NCBI GenBank assembly: GCA_964607915.1
Contig: CAZSMU010000111.1
Coordinates: 1-12,924, forward strand
Direction of reading: 5' to 3'
DNA from: JADJPL01 sp964607915
GTDB taxonomy: Bacteria; Bacteroidota; Bacteroidia; Chitinophagales; Saprospiraceae
DNA: 12,924 nucleotides
Under the pieces are notes generated by a model. It did no database searches. It was not told the DNA's origin and was given only the letters and a program-made list of their open reading frames with translations. Position 1 is the stretch's first letter. Every line of letters begins with the position of its first letter. The position numbers were made by a program, and so were the translations under genes. This document shows positions 1-7,200 of the stretch, piece after piece.

Positions 1-82
1 GGTCGTTGCCGGTTTCCTTGATGGCTTTCATGTGGCGGGGCGCTACAAAGCCGGCGGCCCCGATGAGGGCGAAATTTTTCAT
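1..82 (-). CDS. wbpB: Gfo/Idh/MocA oxidoreductase, WbpB/WlbA-type (N-terminal fragment, runs off left edge)
   Basis: Only the first 27 codons are present. They begin MKNFALIGAAGFVAPRHMKA, a Rossmann dinucleotide-binding start (G-x-A-G-x-V/I-A) with the APRHMKAIKETGN continuation typical of UDP-N-acetylglucosaminuronate 3-dehydrogenase (WbpB/WlbA). That family oxidises C3 of UDP-GlcNAcA in the cytoplasm, giving the 3-keto sugar that is then aminated and acetylated on the way to UDP-GlcNAc3NAcA or UDP-ManNAc3NAcA. The ATG overlaps the stop codon of the upstream acetyltransferase as ATGA, which implies translational coupling, and that neighbour is a WbpD homologue from the same pathway. Family membership is strong despite the short length. 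The exact substrate is inferred from the neighbour and the opening residues. Confidence 0.8.
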   Translation of the reverse strand, partial: MKNFALIGAAGFVAPRHMKAIKETGND

Positions 83-663
83 AGGTGTTGTTTTTTTACG
101 GTTCCATTGTCGAGCAGATACGTTTCGCCGGAGCCGGGGCAGACGGCGGTTCCGCTTGTATCGAAGTACAGGCGCTCTCCGAATTCGCTCATCCAGCCGA
201 TTTGCCGGCCGGGGTTGCCTACGATGAGGGCGTAGTCGGGCACGTCGCGCAATACGACCGACCCTGCGCCGACGAAGGCAAAGCGGCCGATGGTATTTCC
301 GCAGACGATGGTGGCGTTGGCGCCGATGCTTGCGCCGTGGCGCACCAGGGTCTTCCGGTATTCGCTCTTTCGGTTCACCCCGCTGCGCGGGTTATAGACG
401 TTGGTGAACACCATGGAGGGCCCCAGGAACACATCGTCTTCTACCACGACGCCTTCATACAGAGAAACGTTATTTTGTATCTTTACGTTGTCTCCGATTT
501 CGACGTGTGCGGCGACGAAGACATTTTGTCCGAGGCTGCAGCCTTTGCCGATGCGTGCGTGGGCCATGACGTGGCAGAAGTGCCATATTTTGGTGTTTTC
601 ACCGATGTGGGCCGGTTCGTCCACGATAGCGCTGGGGTGGGCGTAATATGCGTTTTTTTCCAT
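79..663 (-). CDS. wbpD: Left-handed beta-helix N-acetyltransferase, WbpD/WlbB type
   Basis: This 194-residue protein is built of hexapeptide repeats from about residue 10 to 150 (IGENTKIW, IGKGCSLGQN, IGDNVKIQNN, IGANATIVCG), the left-handed beta-helix of acyl-CoA-dependent sugar acetyltransferases. The segment from about residue 91 to 160 (NPRSGVNRKSEYRKTLV, then GANATIVCG, DVPDYALIVGNP and QIGWMSEFG) is the signature of WbpD/WlbB, which acetylates the 3-amino group of UDP-GlcNAc(3NH2)A in the cytoplasm. A short tail carries CPGSGETY, also seen in this subfamily. The gene starts 3 bases after the epimerase stop codon and shares an ATGA overlap with the downstream WbpB-type dehydrogenase. The expected aminotransferase (WbpE) is not in the window; it may lie beyond the left edge. 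The family call is confident, the exact acceptor less so. Confidence 0.87.
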   Translation of the reverse strand: MEKNAYYAHPSAIVDEPAHIGENTKIWHFCHVMAHARIGKGCSLGQNVFVAAHVEIGDNVKIQNNVSLYEGVVVEDDVFLGPSMVFTNVYNPRSGVNRKSEYRKTLVRHGASIGANATIVCGNTIGRFAFVGAGSVVLRDVPDYALIVGNPGRQIGWMSEFGERLYFDTSGTAVCPGSGETYLLDNGTVKKQHL

Positions 664-666
664 GCT

Positions 667-1674
667 TTACAGACGATTGAGTTTTTGCAGTGCCCTGGAC
701 TTCATGCGGTACATGCGCAGGACGTGAGCAGGTTTGAGATAGTGCGACAAGCGGGTGGATTCCTGTTGGAAAAAAGGGTCTCCGCTGAGGCGGTACAGCA
801 GGCCTAGCTGGGCGCTTACGAGTTTGAGGTAGCTGATGGTGCAGGGGTCGTCGTTGGGGTAGCCGGGCAGGTCGCAGCGGTTGAAGCGAAGCCAGAAGCC
901 GAGGTCGAAGAGGGGCAGTTGTCGTTTCAGGCCTTCGGTGCCTTCTTCAAAGAGGCGTCGGGCCAGGGCATGCGCTTCCGGTGCCTGTTCCGGGCGGACG
1001 GCGCGCACAAAATCGAAGAGGCCGAAGAGAGAAAACAAGTGCCCGTCGAGCACGCGGGTTGGTTTTTGGGCTACATATTCTTCATAGAAGGCAGCGCCCT
1101 GGTCGCGGTCCACGGACACCCCGCCCCGGGAGATGTCGTACGCGTAGGGTTGCAGCGCTTTTACGGCGATTTGCAGGTAGTGGTCATCGTTGCTCAGTTG
1201 CCAGGCGCGCAGGAGGACCGATAGGCCGCGGCTCTGGCTGAACGCCGACTTCCAGGGCTGGTACACGCCGTATTCCGGTTTGGGGATATCGGTCAGCCAG
1301 TACACGCCCAGTTGGGGGTCTTCGCTGCGCTGTGCGACAAACCAGTCGGCGATGCGCATAAAGTGGGCTTTTTTATCGGGATTTCCGGTGTCGAGCCAGG
1401 AGTGGAACACGGCCAGGGCGTACTGTCCGATGGAGATGGGGTAGTAGTGCAGGCGGGGCGTTTCGACATCTACGTAGGTCGTATTGAGCGGGATACCCTG
1501 TTCGTCAAACCCTGCAATCAGTCGGTTGAGGCGTTTGGGGTCTTCCTGGAAGCGCAGGTAGTAGTAGCGCAGTTCCGTGCCGTAGGGCCCGGCAAAGACC
1601 GGTACCGGCCTCATCCAGGCGAGGAGGTCGTTGCGCAGTTTTCCGGCCATGAACCACAGTTTAGCCCATTGCAT
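667..1674 (-). CDS. D-glucuronyl C5-epimerase family protein
   Basis: This 335-residue protein resembles the C-terminal catalytic domain of heparan sulfate glucuronyl C5-epimerase (PF06662). Matching landmarks are TTYVDV (65-70), the mostly helical middle with GVYWLTDIPKPEYG, FYEEY (196-200), and VLDGHLFSLFGLFDF (208-222), which mirrors the family's FYEEY then VLNGFIFSLIGLYDL. The family converts D-glucuronate to L-iduronate residues within a polymer. No signal peptide or clear membrane helix is visible, so the enzyme appears cytoplasmic unless it is held at the membrane by partners. The ATG at 1674 overlaps the 3' end of the GT4 gene by 14 bases; an alternative ATG at 1650 (Met9) would remove the overlap, and no Shine-Dalgarno decides between them. 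WbpD follows after 3 bases. Placement among glycosyltransferases and uronic-acid genes supports a polysaccharide role. The substrate polymer is unknown. Confidence 0.82.
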   Translation of the reverse strand: MQWAKLWFMAGKLRNDLLAWMRPVPVFAGPYGTELRYYYLRFQEDPKRLNRLIAGFDEQGIPLNTTYVDVETPRLHYYPISIGQYALAVFHSWLDTGNPDKKAHFMRIADWFVAQRSEDPQLGVYWLTDIPKPEYGVYQPWKSAFSQSRGLSVLLRAWQLSNDDHYLQIAVKALQPYAYDISRGGVSVDRDQGAAFYEEYVAQKPTRVLDGHLFSLFGLFDFVRAVRPEQAPEAHALARRLFEEGTEGLKRQLPLFDLGFWLRFNRCDLPGYPNDDPCTISYLKLVSAQLGLLYRLSGDPFFQQESTRLSHYLKPAHVLRMYRMKSRALQKLNRL

Positions 1675-2971
1675 AGCGGTCCAGGATTTGGGCCAGGGAC
1701 TTAGCGGTCTCCCGGCGCTCGTATTTTGAAACAGCTTCTGCGTTAGATGGGGTACTCAGCCCTTGTTGCCAGCGCTGGAACTGCGCTTCGAGGATATCGC
1801 CGGGGTCAGCCTCGTAGGAGAGCATTTCGCCGGCCTGGCATTCCTGCAGGATTTGGGCTGCGTCGCCCGCCGGGTCGCCGATGCCCAGGATGAAGTTCCG
1901 GGTGGCGAGGTATTCAAAGATTTTCCCGGTGACGATGCCTTTGCTGAAGGGCCTGGGGATCAGGAGCAGCAGCAGGTCGGCATCGGTGATGACTTGCAGG
2001 ATTTGGGAGTGCGGTATGTAGGGCTGGCAGTGAAGGACCTCTGCAAGTCCGTAGCGGCGGATACTTTCCCGTATGAGGGCGTCGGTTTTTCCATAGAAAT
2101 CAGCCCGTACGAGTCCCGGGTGGGCATCTTTGAGCGCGGCCAGGGCGGCAAAAAAGCGTTCCGGGTTCTGGGAGGAGTCGAGATGGCCGGCATAGACGAT
2201 GCGGAATTGGGCACTCTGCTTTTTTTTGAGGTTGAAATCCTCTGCGTCGTAGCCATTGGGCACGGCATGGGCGTTGCCGGGCGGAGTCTGGTGGTAGAGG
2301 AGCTCCAGGATAGAGCGGTTGACGCTGAGCACGGCATGGGCACGTCGGAGCACCTTTTGCTCAAAGTAGGCGTTGATGCGCCTGGCGAGGGCGCTGCGCG
2401 CTTGTCCTTTCTCATAGAACGCCTCCGTCCACGGGTCGCGGAAATCTGCCACCCAGGGGGTTTGGTACTTGCGCGACAAGCGCAGGGCTGCCAGGTGGAG
2501 GGAGTGGGGTGGCGAGGAGGAAAAAATGACGGAAGGCTTTTCCTCTTGCAGGATGCGCGCGCCTTCGCGGACGGCGAAGGGAATCCAGCCCAGGCGAGCG
2601 TCGGGGATGAAAATATTTTGCCGTATCCAGCTAAAGATGCGGTCTTTGAGCGGCATCTTTTTCCGGTTGAGGAAAAACGTCTCGATAGCGGCTTCCTTTT
2701 TCCTTCCCGACAAGCGCTTGAACAGAGAGAAGAACTCGACGGTCCGGGTCTGAAATACCCGGATGTCGGCGGGCACTTCCGCCCTCAGGGACTCGTCTAT
2801 GGCTGGGTACTCTCCGTTTTGGACGGTCAGCACGATGGGTTCCCACCCGAACTCGGGCAGGTATTTGACGAATTTGAGCACCCGCTGCACCCCGGGGCCG
2901 CCGGCCGGTGGCCAGTAGTAGGTCAGGATGAGTACTTTTTTTCGTTTCGACCCTTCGGCAGTACCCTGCAT
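1661..2971 (-). CDS. GT4-family glycosyltransferase
   Basis: This is a two-Rossmann-domain (GT-B) transferase of 436 residues. It opens with KKVLILTYYWPPAGGPGVQR, the N-terminal acceptor-domain start common in GT4 enzymes of Bacteroidota. Later come VADFRDPWTE, a VPNGYD linker motif, and the nucleotide-sugar site GKIFEYLATRNFILGIGD. Such enzymes transfer a sugar from a nucleotide donor on the cytoplasmic face to a lipid-linked or growing glycan, and the specific sugar cannot be read from sequence. The upstream YfhO gene's TGA overlaps this ATG (TGATG at 2973-2969), so I chose the ATG at 2971 over an in-frame GTG one codon earlier (2974). Its 3' end overlaps the epimerase start by 14 bases, tying the two proteins to one translation unit. 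Confidence 0.88.
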   Translation of the reverse strand: MQGTAEGSKRKKVLILTYYWPPAGGPGVQRVLKFVKYLPEFGWEPIVLTVQNGEYPAIDESLRAEVPADIRVFQTRTVEFFSLFKRLSGRKKEAAIETFFLNRKKMPLKDRIFSWIRQNIFIPDARLGWIPFAVREGARILQEEKPSVIFSSSPPHSLHLAALRLSRKYQTPWVADFRDPWTEAFYEKGQARSALARRINAYFEQKVLRRAHAVLSVNRSILELLYHQTPPGNAHAVPNGYDAEDFNLKKKQSAQFRIVYAGHLDSSQNPERFFAALAALKDAHPGLVRADFYGKTDALIRESIRRYGLAEVLHCQPYIPHSQILQVITDADLLLLLIPRPFSKGIVTGKIFEYLATRNFILGIGDPAGDAAQILQECQAGEMLSYEADPGDILEAQFQRWQQGLSTPSNAEAVSKYERRETAKSLAQILDRYAMG

Positions 2972-5511
2972 CACTTCCGTTTTTTGGGTACTGCGGCTGT
3001 TTTGGCGCGTTCCGTTTTAGGGGTGGAAGGGCTTTCAGCGCGTTTGGGCAGGGACAGCCAATCCGGCAGGATTGGGTTTTTGCTCCAGCGCCAAAGCTGG
3101 AACAAGGACACTCCGAGGAATCCGAAGATCAGGAGCAAGGAGGAGATGCCGGATACCAGTCCGCCGACGGCGACCGCGCGCGGTTCGAAGCGGAAGGTGA
3201 TTTCGTGCTTGCCTGCCGGTACGCGCATAGCGCGCAGGACGTAGTTTGCGCGGATATGGTCAACCTCTTTGCCATCAATATAGGCTTTCCATCCTTTGCC
3301 GGGGCCGTACCATATTTCGGAAAAGACGGCCAATTGCTCGGACGGGGCGTCGTATGAATAGACCAGGTGCTGTGGATTATAGCTCTTCAGGGAGATAGAG
3401 CCCCCTTTCACCGGGTCGAAGCCCCCGATGTAGTTGTTGAACTCCCGGTCGAGTACGACGGCCGTTTCTCCGGTATTCAGGGAATCGAGGGCGCGGATTT
3501 CTGCGTCGGGGGTTTGTACGATCTGGACGTTGTCCACGAACCAGGCGGTACCCAGTGCGGCGGGGTTGGGCTGTACCTGGCCATCCTGGGTGATGACATA
3601 TTTGGTGTTGAGCATGTTGAGTACGCCCATATTCATTTTCGAGATGTGGAAGTCGATCAGGTCCTGGTAGCGCTGTAGTTTGGCGGCGCTGTATCCACCG
3701 ATGGTGTTGTGGTAGTAGCTGGGCAGGGTAGAAGACGTCAGGCCTACGCTGAGGTCCAGTACCCGGTAGTCGCCGCGGCTTTTCTCGACGCTGCGGATTT
3801 GCTGGTCGGCGGGGCGCTCTGCAAACTGGTTGCCGTATTCCGTTTGGGACACGAAGTTATCGGGGCGGATGTAGCGGCGCCCTACGGACCAGAGGTCCAG
3901 CACGGCGAGCAGGCCGACGCAGGCGATGAGGACGGTTGCGGAAACGCCTTTTCTGAGGTAGGCGAAGATCAGTCCGAACGAGAGGGCGATCAGGCCGAAA
4001 GAGCGCCATGCGTCTTTGCTGAGGAAGGACTCGCGGTCCTGCTTGAGCAGGGCGACCAGTTCGGGCTGGTAGTTCGCATCGCCGGGGGAGGAAAAGGAGA
4101 ACAGGGAAGGCCCGAGCAAGGCGAGGAGCAGAGCGAGGCCTCCGCTGATTCCGCCGGCCCAGAAGAGTGCTTTTTCCGTGGTTTTGGAGTCGTACTCGTT
4201 TTTGACCACTACCGACAGGGCGTATGCGGCGAGCAGCGGGAAGAAGAAAGCCGTGATGGTGAGCACGGAGTTGGGGGTGCGGAACTTGTTGTACAGAGGC
4301 AGGTAATCGAACAGGAGGCGCTGGAAGAGTTCGGCGTTTTTCCCCAGGGAAATGAGGAGGGTGAGGACTACGGCCGAGAGGGCCCACCATTTGAAGGAGC
4401 CTTTGATCAGGAAGACGCCCAGCAGGAAGAGAAATACGATGACTGCTCCGAAGTAGATTGGGCCGCTGGTGAAGGGCAGGTCGCCCCAGTAGAGCGGCAG
4501 GGCGATAGACCCGTCGGGGCTGGTGGCCTGTCCGGACTGCTTAAGGGTGGTATAGGTCGCGCCCGAGCTCAGCGGTTCGGAGGAGCCGCCCCCGACGGCG
4601 CGGGGGATGAAAGAAGCCAGGAGGTCGCCGCTCCCGTTGCTCCACTGCATGGCGTAGTCCCAGTCGAGCCCGTCGGTATTGCTGCTGGAGCCTTGCGGGG
4701 CGGCGTTCGCTGTGCCGGGAGCCGGGGTAGAGAGGATGGGCTTGCCGCGCATGGTGTCCTGGCTGTATTCATAGGTAGGCCATAGGTTGGAAAGGGTGGC
4801 CCCCAGGGCTAAGGCTGCGCCGGCCAGGGCGATGGCCCCGGTGAGGAGCAGGGGTTTCCAGGAGCGGTTGCGTGCCGACTCCACGAGCCACAAGATACCC
4901 AGCACCGCGATAGTCATAGCGAAGTAGTAGGTCATCTGGATGTGGTTGGCCCCCAGGTTGGCTCCCAGGGCTAAGGCGAACAAGGTGCCGCCGATGAGGT
5001 ACTTCCTTTGGTAGTACATCAGGTAGAGGCCGCCGATGATGAAGGGCATGTAGGCTACGGTCCAGAGTTTGTTGGAGTGGCCTGCTTCCAGCAGGATGAG
5101 GTTGCTGGTGGAAAAACCAAACGCCAGCGCCCCGGCCATGCCGATCAGCGGGTGGACCCCCAGGATGAGCATCAGGACGTAGAAGCCCAGCATCATCGCA
5201 TAAAACTGGTTGATCGGGTCGGAGAGCCGGAAGGTGAGCAGGTTTTTGGTCAGGAAACTGATGTGGTATCCTTTGGGGGAGTAGGAAATCTGGTACATAG
5301 GCATACCTCCGAACATGGCGTTCGTCCAGAGTACCTGCTCTTCGCCGGCCACCTCGCGGGATTCCTGTACGGCGGCGTTCCAGGATATGATATCCCCCTG
5401 TTTCAGCACTTTCCCGCTCAGGGTGGGGGCAAAGAACAGTGCGTTGGCGATAAGGAAAAGCGCGATGGCTGCGAGGTGGGGTAGGGCAGCTTTCAGAAGG
5501 ATATTTTTCAT
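2971..5511 (-). CDS. YfhO-family polytopic membrane protein (probable GT-C-type glycosyltransferase)
   Basis: This 846-residue protein has an N-terminal helix (about 10-29), a KQGD motif at 37-40 in the first extracytoplasmic loop, then roughly a dozen more hydrophobic helices up to about residue 550. A soluble domain follows (about 550-795), then a final helix (AVAVGGLVSGISSLLLIFGF) and a basic Lys/Arg-rich cytoplasmic tail. LEAGHSNKLW (141-150) and YYHNTIGGYSAAKLQRYQDLID-type sequence are hallmarks of the YfhO family. In Firmicutes, YfhO/GtlB works with a CsbB/GtlA GT2 enzyme to glycosylate teichoic acids from undecaprenyl-phosphate sugar. Here the gene sits 41 bases downstream of exactly such a GT2, and its Asp in the first outer loop fits a GT-C catalytic carboxylate. 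Family membership is firm. The acceptor in this Gram-negative cell is unknown. Confidence 0.88.
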   Translation of the reverse strand: MKNILLKAALPHLAAIALFLIANALFFAPTLSGKVLKQGDIISWNAAVQESREVAGEEQVLWTNAMFGGMPMYQISYSPKGYHISFLTKNLLTFRLSDPINQFYAMMLGFYVLMLILGVHPLIGMAGALAFGFSTSNLILLEAGHSNKLWTVAYMPFIIGGLYLMYYQRKYLIGGTLFALALGANLGANHIQMTYYFAMTIAVLGILWLVESARNRSWKPLLLTGAIALAGAALALGATLSNLWPTYEYSQDTMRGKPILSTPAPGTANAAPQGSSSNTDGLDWDYAMQWSNGSGDLLASFIPRAVGGGSSEPLSSGATYTTLKQSGQATSPDGSIALPLYWGDLPFTSGPIYFGAVIVFLFLLGVFLIKGSFKWWALSAVVLTLLISLGKNAELFQRLLFDYLPLYNKFRTPNSVLTITAFFFPLLAAYALSVVVKNEYDSKTTEKALFWAGGISGGLALLLALLGPSLFSFSSPGDANYQPELVALLKQDRESFLSKDAWRSFGLIALSFGLIFAYLRKGVSATVLIACVGLLAVLDLWSVGRRYIRPDNFVSQTEYGNQFAERPADQQIRSVEKSRGDYRVLDLSVGLTSSTLPSYYHNTIGGYSAAKLQRYQDLIDFHISKMNMGVLNMLNTKYVITQDGQVQPNPAALGTAWFVDNVQIVQTPDAEIRALDSLNTGETAVVLDREFNNYIGGFDPVKGGSISLKSYNPQHLVYSYDAPSEQLAVFSEIWYGPGKGWKAYIDGKEVDHIRANYVLRAMRVPAGKHEITFRFEPRAVAVGGLVSGISSLLLIFGFLGVSLFQLWRWSKNPILPDWLSLPKRAESPSTPKTERAKTAAVPKKRK

Positions 5512-5552
5512 AGAGCAGGTATTTAAATGAAATCAGGTCTTGATGTGGTATG

Positions 5553-6530
5553 TTAGTCTGGCAAAATATCGTTTTTTACTTCTCCCAGTACCGCTTCGAT
5601 GAGGTATTTGTTTCGGTTGGGGGCAGAGCGCACGAGGAGTTCGGCTAAAAAACCGGCTAAAAAGAGCTGGGTGCCGAGGACCATGCAGGTGAGTGCGATA
5701 AAAAAGAAGGGGTTGTTGGCCACCAGGGGGGCAGCCAGGCCGCTATAGACGAAGTACAATTTGTTGGCACCGAGCCAGGCGGCGGCGAGGAACCCAATGG
5801 CGAACAGCAGGGTCCCGTAGGCACCGAAGAAGTGCATGGGCCGTTTGCCGAAGCGGCCTACGAAGGTGATGGACAAGAGGTCCAGGAAGCCGTTGACGAA
5901 GCGTTCCCAGCCGAACTTGGTGGTGCCGTACTTGCGGGCGCGGTGTTCGACCACTTTTTCCCCGATTTTGCGGAAGCCGGCCCATCTGGCCAGGAGGGGG
6001 ATGTAGCGGTGCATTTCCCCATATACTTCTATGCTTTTGACCACTTCGACGCGGTATGCTTTGAGTCCGCAGTTGAAGTCGTGCAAGTGGATTTTGCTGA
6101 TCTGGCGCGTCACCGCGTTGAAGAAGCGGGAGGGCAGGGTTTTGATGAGGGGGTCGTAGCGCTTTCTCTTCCATCCGGAGATGAGATCGTAGCGCTCCTC
6201 AGTGATGAGGCGGAACAGCTCCGGGATTTCGTCGGGGCTATCCTGCAGGTCGGCATCCATAGTGATGACTACGCGCCCCTGGGCCGCCTGGAAGCCAGTG
6301 TGCAGGGCGGCGGATTTGCCGTAGTTCCGCCGGAACTTTATCCCGACCACCTCCCGGTTTTGGGCCTGGAGGGCCTGGATGACCTGCCAGGAGGCATCGG
6401 TGCTGCCATCGTCCACCAGGATGATTTCGCAGGCATACCCCTGCTCGCCGACCACCCGTTTGATCCAGGCGATGAGTTCGGGGAGGGATTCTTCTTCGTT
6501 GAACAGCGGAATGACAATTGACAGATCCAT
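5553..6530 (-). CDS. GT2 polyprenyl-phosphate glycosyltransferase (GtrB/CsbB/DPM1-like)
   Basis: This 325-residue protein starts MDLSIVIPLFNEEESLPELI, the GT-A opening of the dolichyl-phosphate-mannose synthase/GtrB/ArnC branch. DDGSTD (40-45), RNYGKSAAL (68-76) and the DAD metal-binding motif in MDADLQDSPDEIP (91-103) are all intact. HDFNCGLKAYR (150-160) and the KYGTTKFG segment (200-207) are also typical of the family. Two C-terminal membrane helices (about 232-255 and 272-298) match the GtrB topology. The enzyme should move a sugar from a nucleotide donor to undecaprenyl phosphate on the inner face. The frame stays open far upstream to 7181, but that extension is antisense-like and Pro/Arg-rich, and homology begins exactly at the ATG at 6530. 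DUF4199 protein 1 ends 11 bases upstream and YfhO follows. Confidence 0.92.
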   Translation of the reverse strand: MDLSIVIPLFNEEESLPELIAWIKRVVGEQGYACEIILVDDGSTDASWQVIQALQAQNREVVGIKFRRNYGKSAALHTGFQAAQGRVVITMDADLQDSPDEIPELFRLITEERYDLISGWKRKRYDPLIKTLPSRFFNAVTRQISKIHLHDFNCGLKAYRVEVVKSIEVYGEMHRYIPLLARWAGFRKIGEKVVEHRARKYGTTKFGWERFVNGFLDLLSITFVGRFGKRPMHFFGAYGTLLFAIGFLAAAWLGANKLYFVYSGLAAPLVANNPFFFIALTCMVLGTQLFLAGFLAELLVRSAPNRNKYLIEAVLGEVKNDILPD

Positions 6531-6541
6531 GGGACGATTGA

Positions 6542-7042
6542 TTATTCTTTTCGGAGGGCAAAAGCGATGAACAAAGACAGCAGAAAGCCGCCCAACAAGC
6601 TGCGGGCGAAAGAGAGCAGGGCTGCGCCGGGGCTGAGCCCGGCCGGGGCGGATTCGATTTCGCGCCGCAGCGATTCCACTTCGCGATCGCCCAGGTAAGC
6701 CCGGCTTTTTTCCAGGTTTTCCAGCAGTACGTCTGCCTGGATATCTGCCAGGCCAGGGTCGCCATAGTTGAAAAACAGGAAGTAAAAAAGGTAGTAGAGG
6801 AGCGTCGCATACACATATACTCCGAAGGGGGTGCGCAGGGCCGTCTGCCAGGGATAGATTTCCCTGCCCTCGCGTTCCTGTCTGCCCGCCCACCCCATAG
6901 CGACCAGGGGAATGAGGAAGGAACTCCAGTACACTCCCAGATGGAAAAACAAGCGGGGCTGTATGGCATAGAACAGCAGGTAGTAGCCGATAGTGGCCAC
7001 CCCTGCGATAATCCCATAGAACCGGGCGGGATGCCTCTTCAT
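6542..7042 (-). CDS. DUF4199 domain-containing membrane protein 1
   Basis: This 166-residue protein has four predicted membrane helices (about 8-26, 35-52, 73-92 and 141-163). Between helices 3 and 4 is a charged, probably helical segment of about 45 residues (LLENLEKSRAYLGDREVESLRREIES). Spacing and composition fit DUF4199 (PF13858), a family of unknown function largely confined to Bacteroidota. I chose the ATG at 7042 because the open frame extends further upstream only through the hairpin/promoter region, in Arg-rich sequence without helices. It ends 11 bases before the GT2 start, so the two are surely cotranscribed. A TAnnTTTG promoter candidate lies about 66 bases upstream. A lipid-carrier or flippase-like role beside the GT2 is only inference. 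Sequence identity to the other DUF4199 protein in this window is low by eye. Confidence 0.75.
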   Translation of the reverse strand: MKRHPARFYGIIAGVATIGYYLLFYAIQPRLFFHLGVYWSSFLIPLVAMGWAGRQEREGREIYPWQTALRTPFGVYVYATLLYYLFYFLFFNYGDPGLADIQADVLLENLEKSRAYLGDREVESLRREIESAPAGLSPGAALLSFARSLLGGFLLSLFIAFALRKE

Positions 7043-7070
7043 GTGTTTGCAAACTTTGGTGAGCCTTGTG

Positions 7071-7092
7071 AGGGGGAGAAAAGCACCCCCCT
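7071..7092 (-). other. Small 5' leader hairpin upstream of DUF4199 protein 1
   Basis: The minus-strand transcript can form a 6-bp stem, AGGGGG (7092-7087) with CCCCCT (7076-7071), closing a 10-base loop rich in pyrimidines. It lies about 28 bases before the ATG at 7042 and downstream of the proposed promoter. It could affect mRNA stability or translation, but it is short and could be chance in GC-rich DNA. Confidence 0.3.
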
Positions 7093-7108
7093 GGACCCGG
7101 ATACGCCG

Positions 7109-7137
7109 CAAAGGTACAAAAAGAGACTTGTTGCGAA
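7109..7137 (-). promoter_or_regulatory. Candidate Bacteroidota-type promoter for DUF4199-1/GT2/YfhO and downstream genes
   Basis: On the minus strand, TACCTTTG (7116-7109) matches the Bacteroidota -7 element TAnnTTTG exactly and is followed by a C, as is common. The -33 element is weak: TTCG (7137-7134) at a 17-base spacing, and it lies inside the arm of the adjacent terminator hairpin. The predicted transcript would start near 7102, giving a leader of about 60 bases before the ATG at 7042. The -7 match is solid, but activity is inferred. Confidence 0.5.
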
Positions 7138-7196
7138 GGGTCATCGAGAGGAAAAAAGGGTCTTTTTGGCCTCTCGAGCATTCCCCTCGCAACAAG
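7118..7196 (-). terminator. Long intrinsic-terminator-like hairpin after DUF4199 protein 2
   Basis: Starting 4 bases after the TAA at 7201, three nested inverted repeats share one axis: CTTGTTGCGAGGGG with CCCTTCGCAACAAG (7183-7196 against 7127-7140, 13 of 14 paired), TCGAGAGG with CCTCTCGA (7170-7177 against 7144-7151, perfect), and AAAAAG with CTTTTT (7162-7167 against 7153-7158) around a 3-base loop. On the minus strand the structure is followed directly by TCTCTTTTT (7126-7118), a T-tract. Position and polarity fit a rho-independent terminator for the bat/DHOase-like/DUF4199-2 unit. The stem is unusually long for that role. Confidence 0.6.
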
Positions 7197-7200
7197 CCTG

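Noticed and set aside
1763..3244. A long plus-strand open frame (493 codons) opposite the GT4 and YfhO genes
   Set aside because: It is a mirror of GC-rich coding sequence: it crosses two well-recognised minus-strand genes, has Gly/Val/Glu-rich composition, and shows no family motif.
3709..4785. A plus-strand open frame of 358 codons opposite YfhO
   Set aside because: Very Glu/Gly/Ala-rich with no domain, and it lies entirely inside the convincing YfhO frame. It is antisense shadow.
6531..7181. A 5' extension of the GT2 frame across DUF4199 protein 1
   Set aside because: The added residues are Pro/Arg/Gly-rich shadow of the DUF4199 gene, and GT2 homology begins exactly at the ATG at 6530.
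7127..7196. The palindrome as a CRISPR repeat, attachment site or insertion-sequence end
   Set aside because: Only one copy is in the window, there is no transposase or integrase, and the T-tract and position after a stop codon fit a terminator better.
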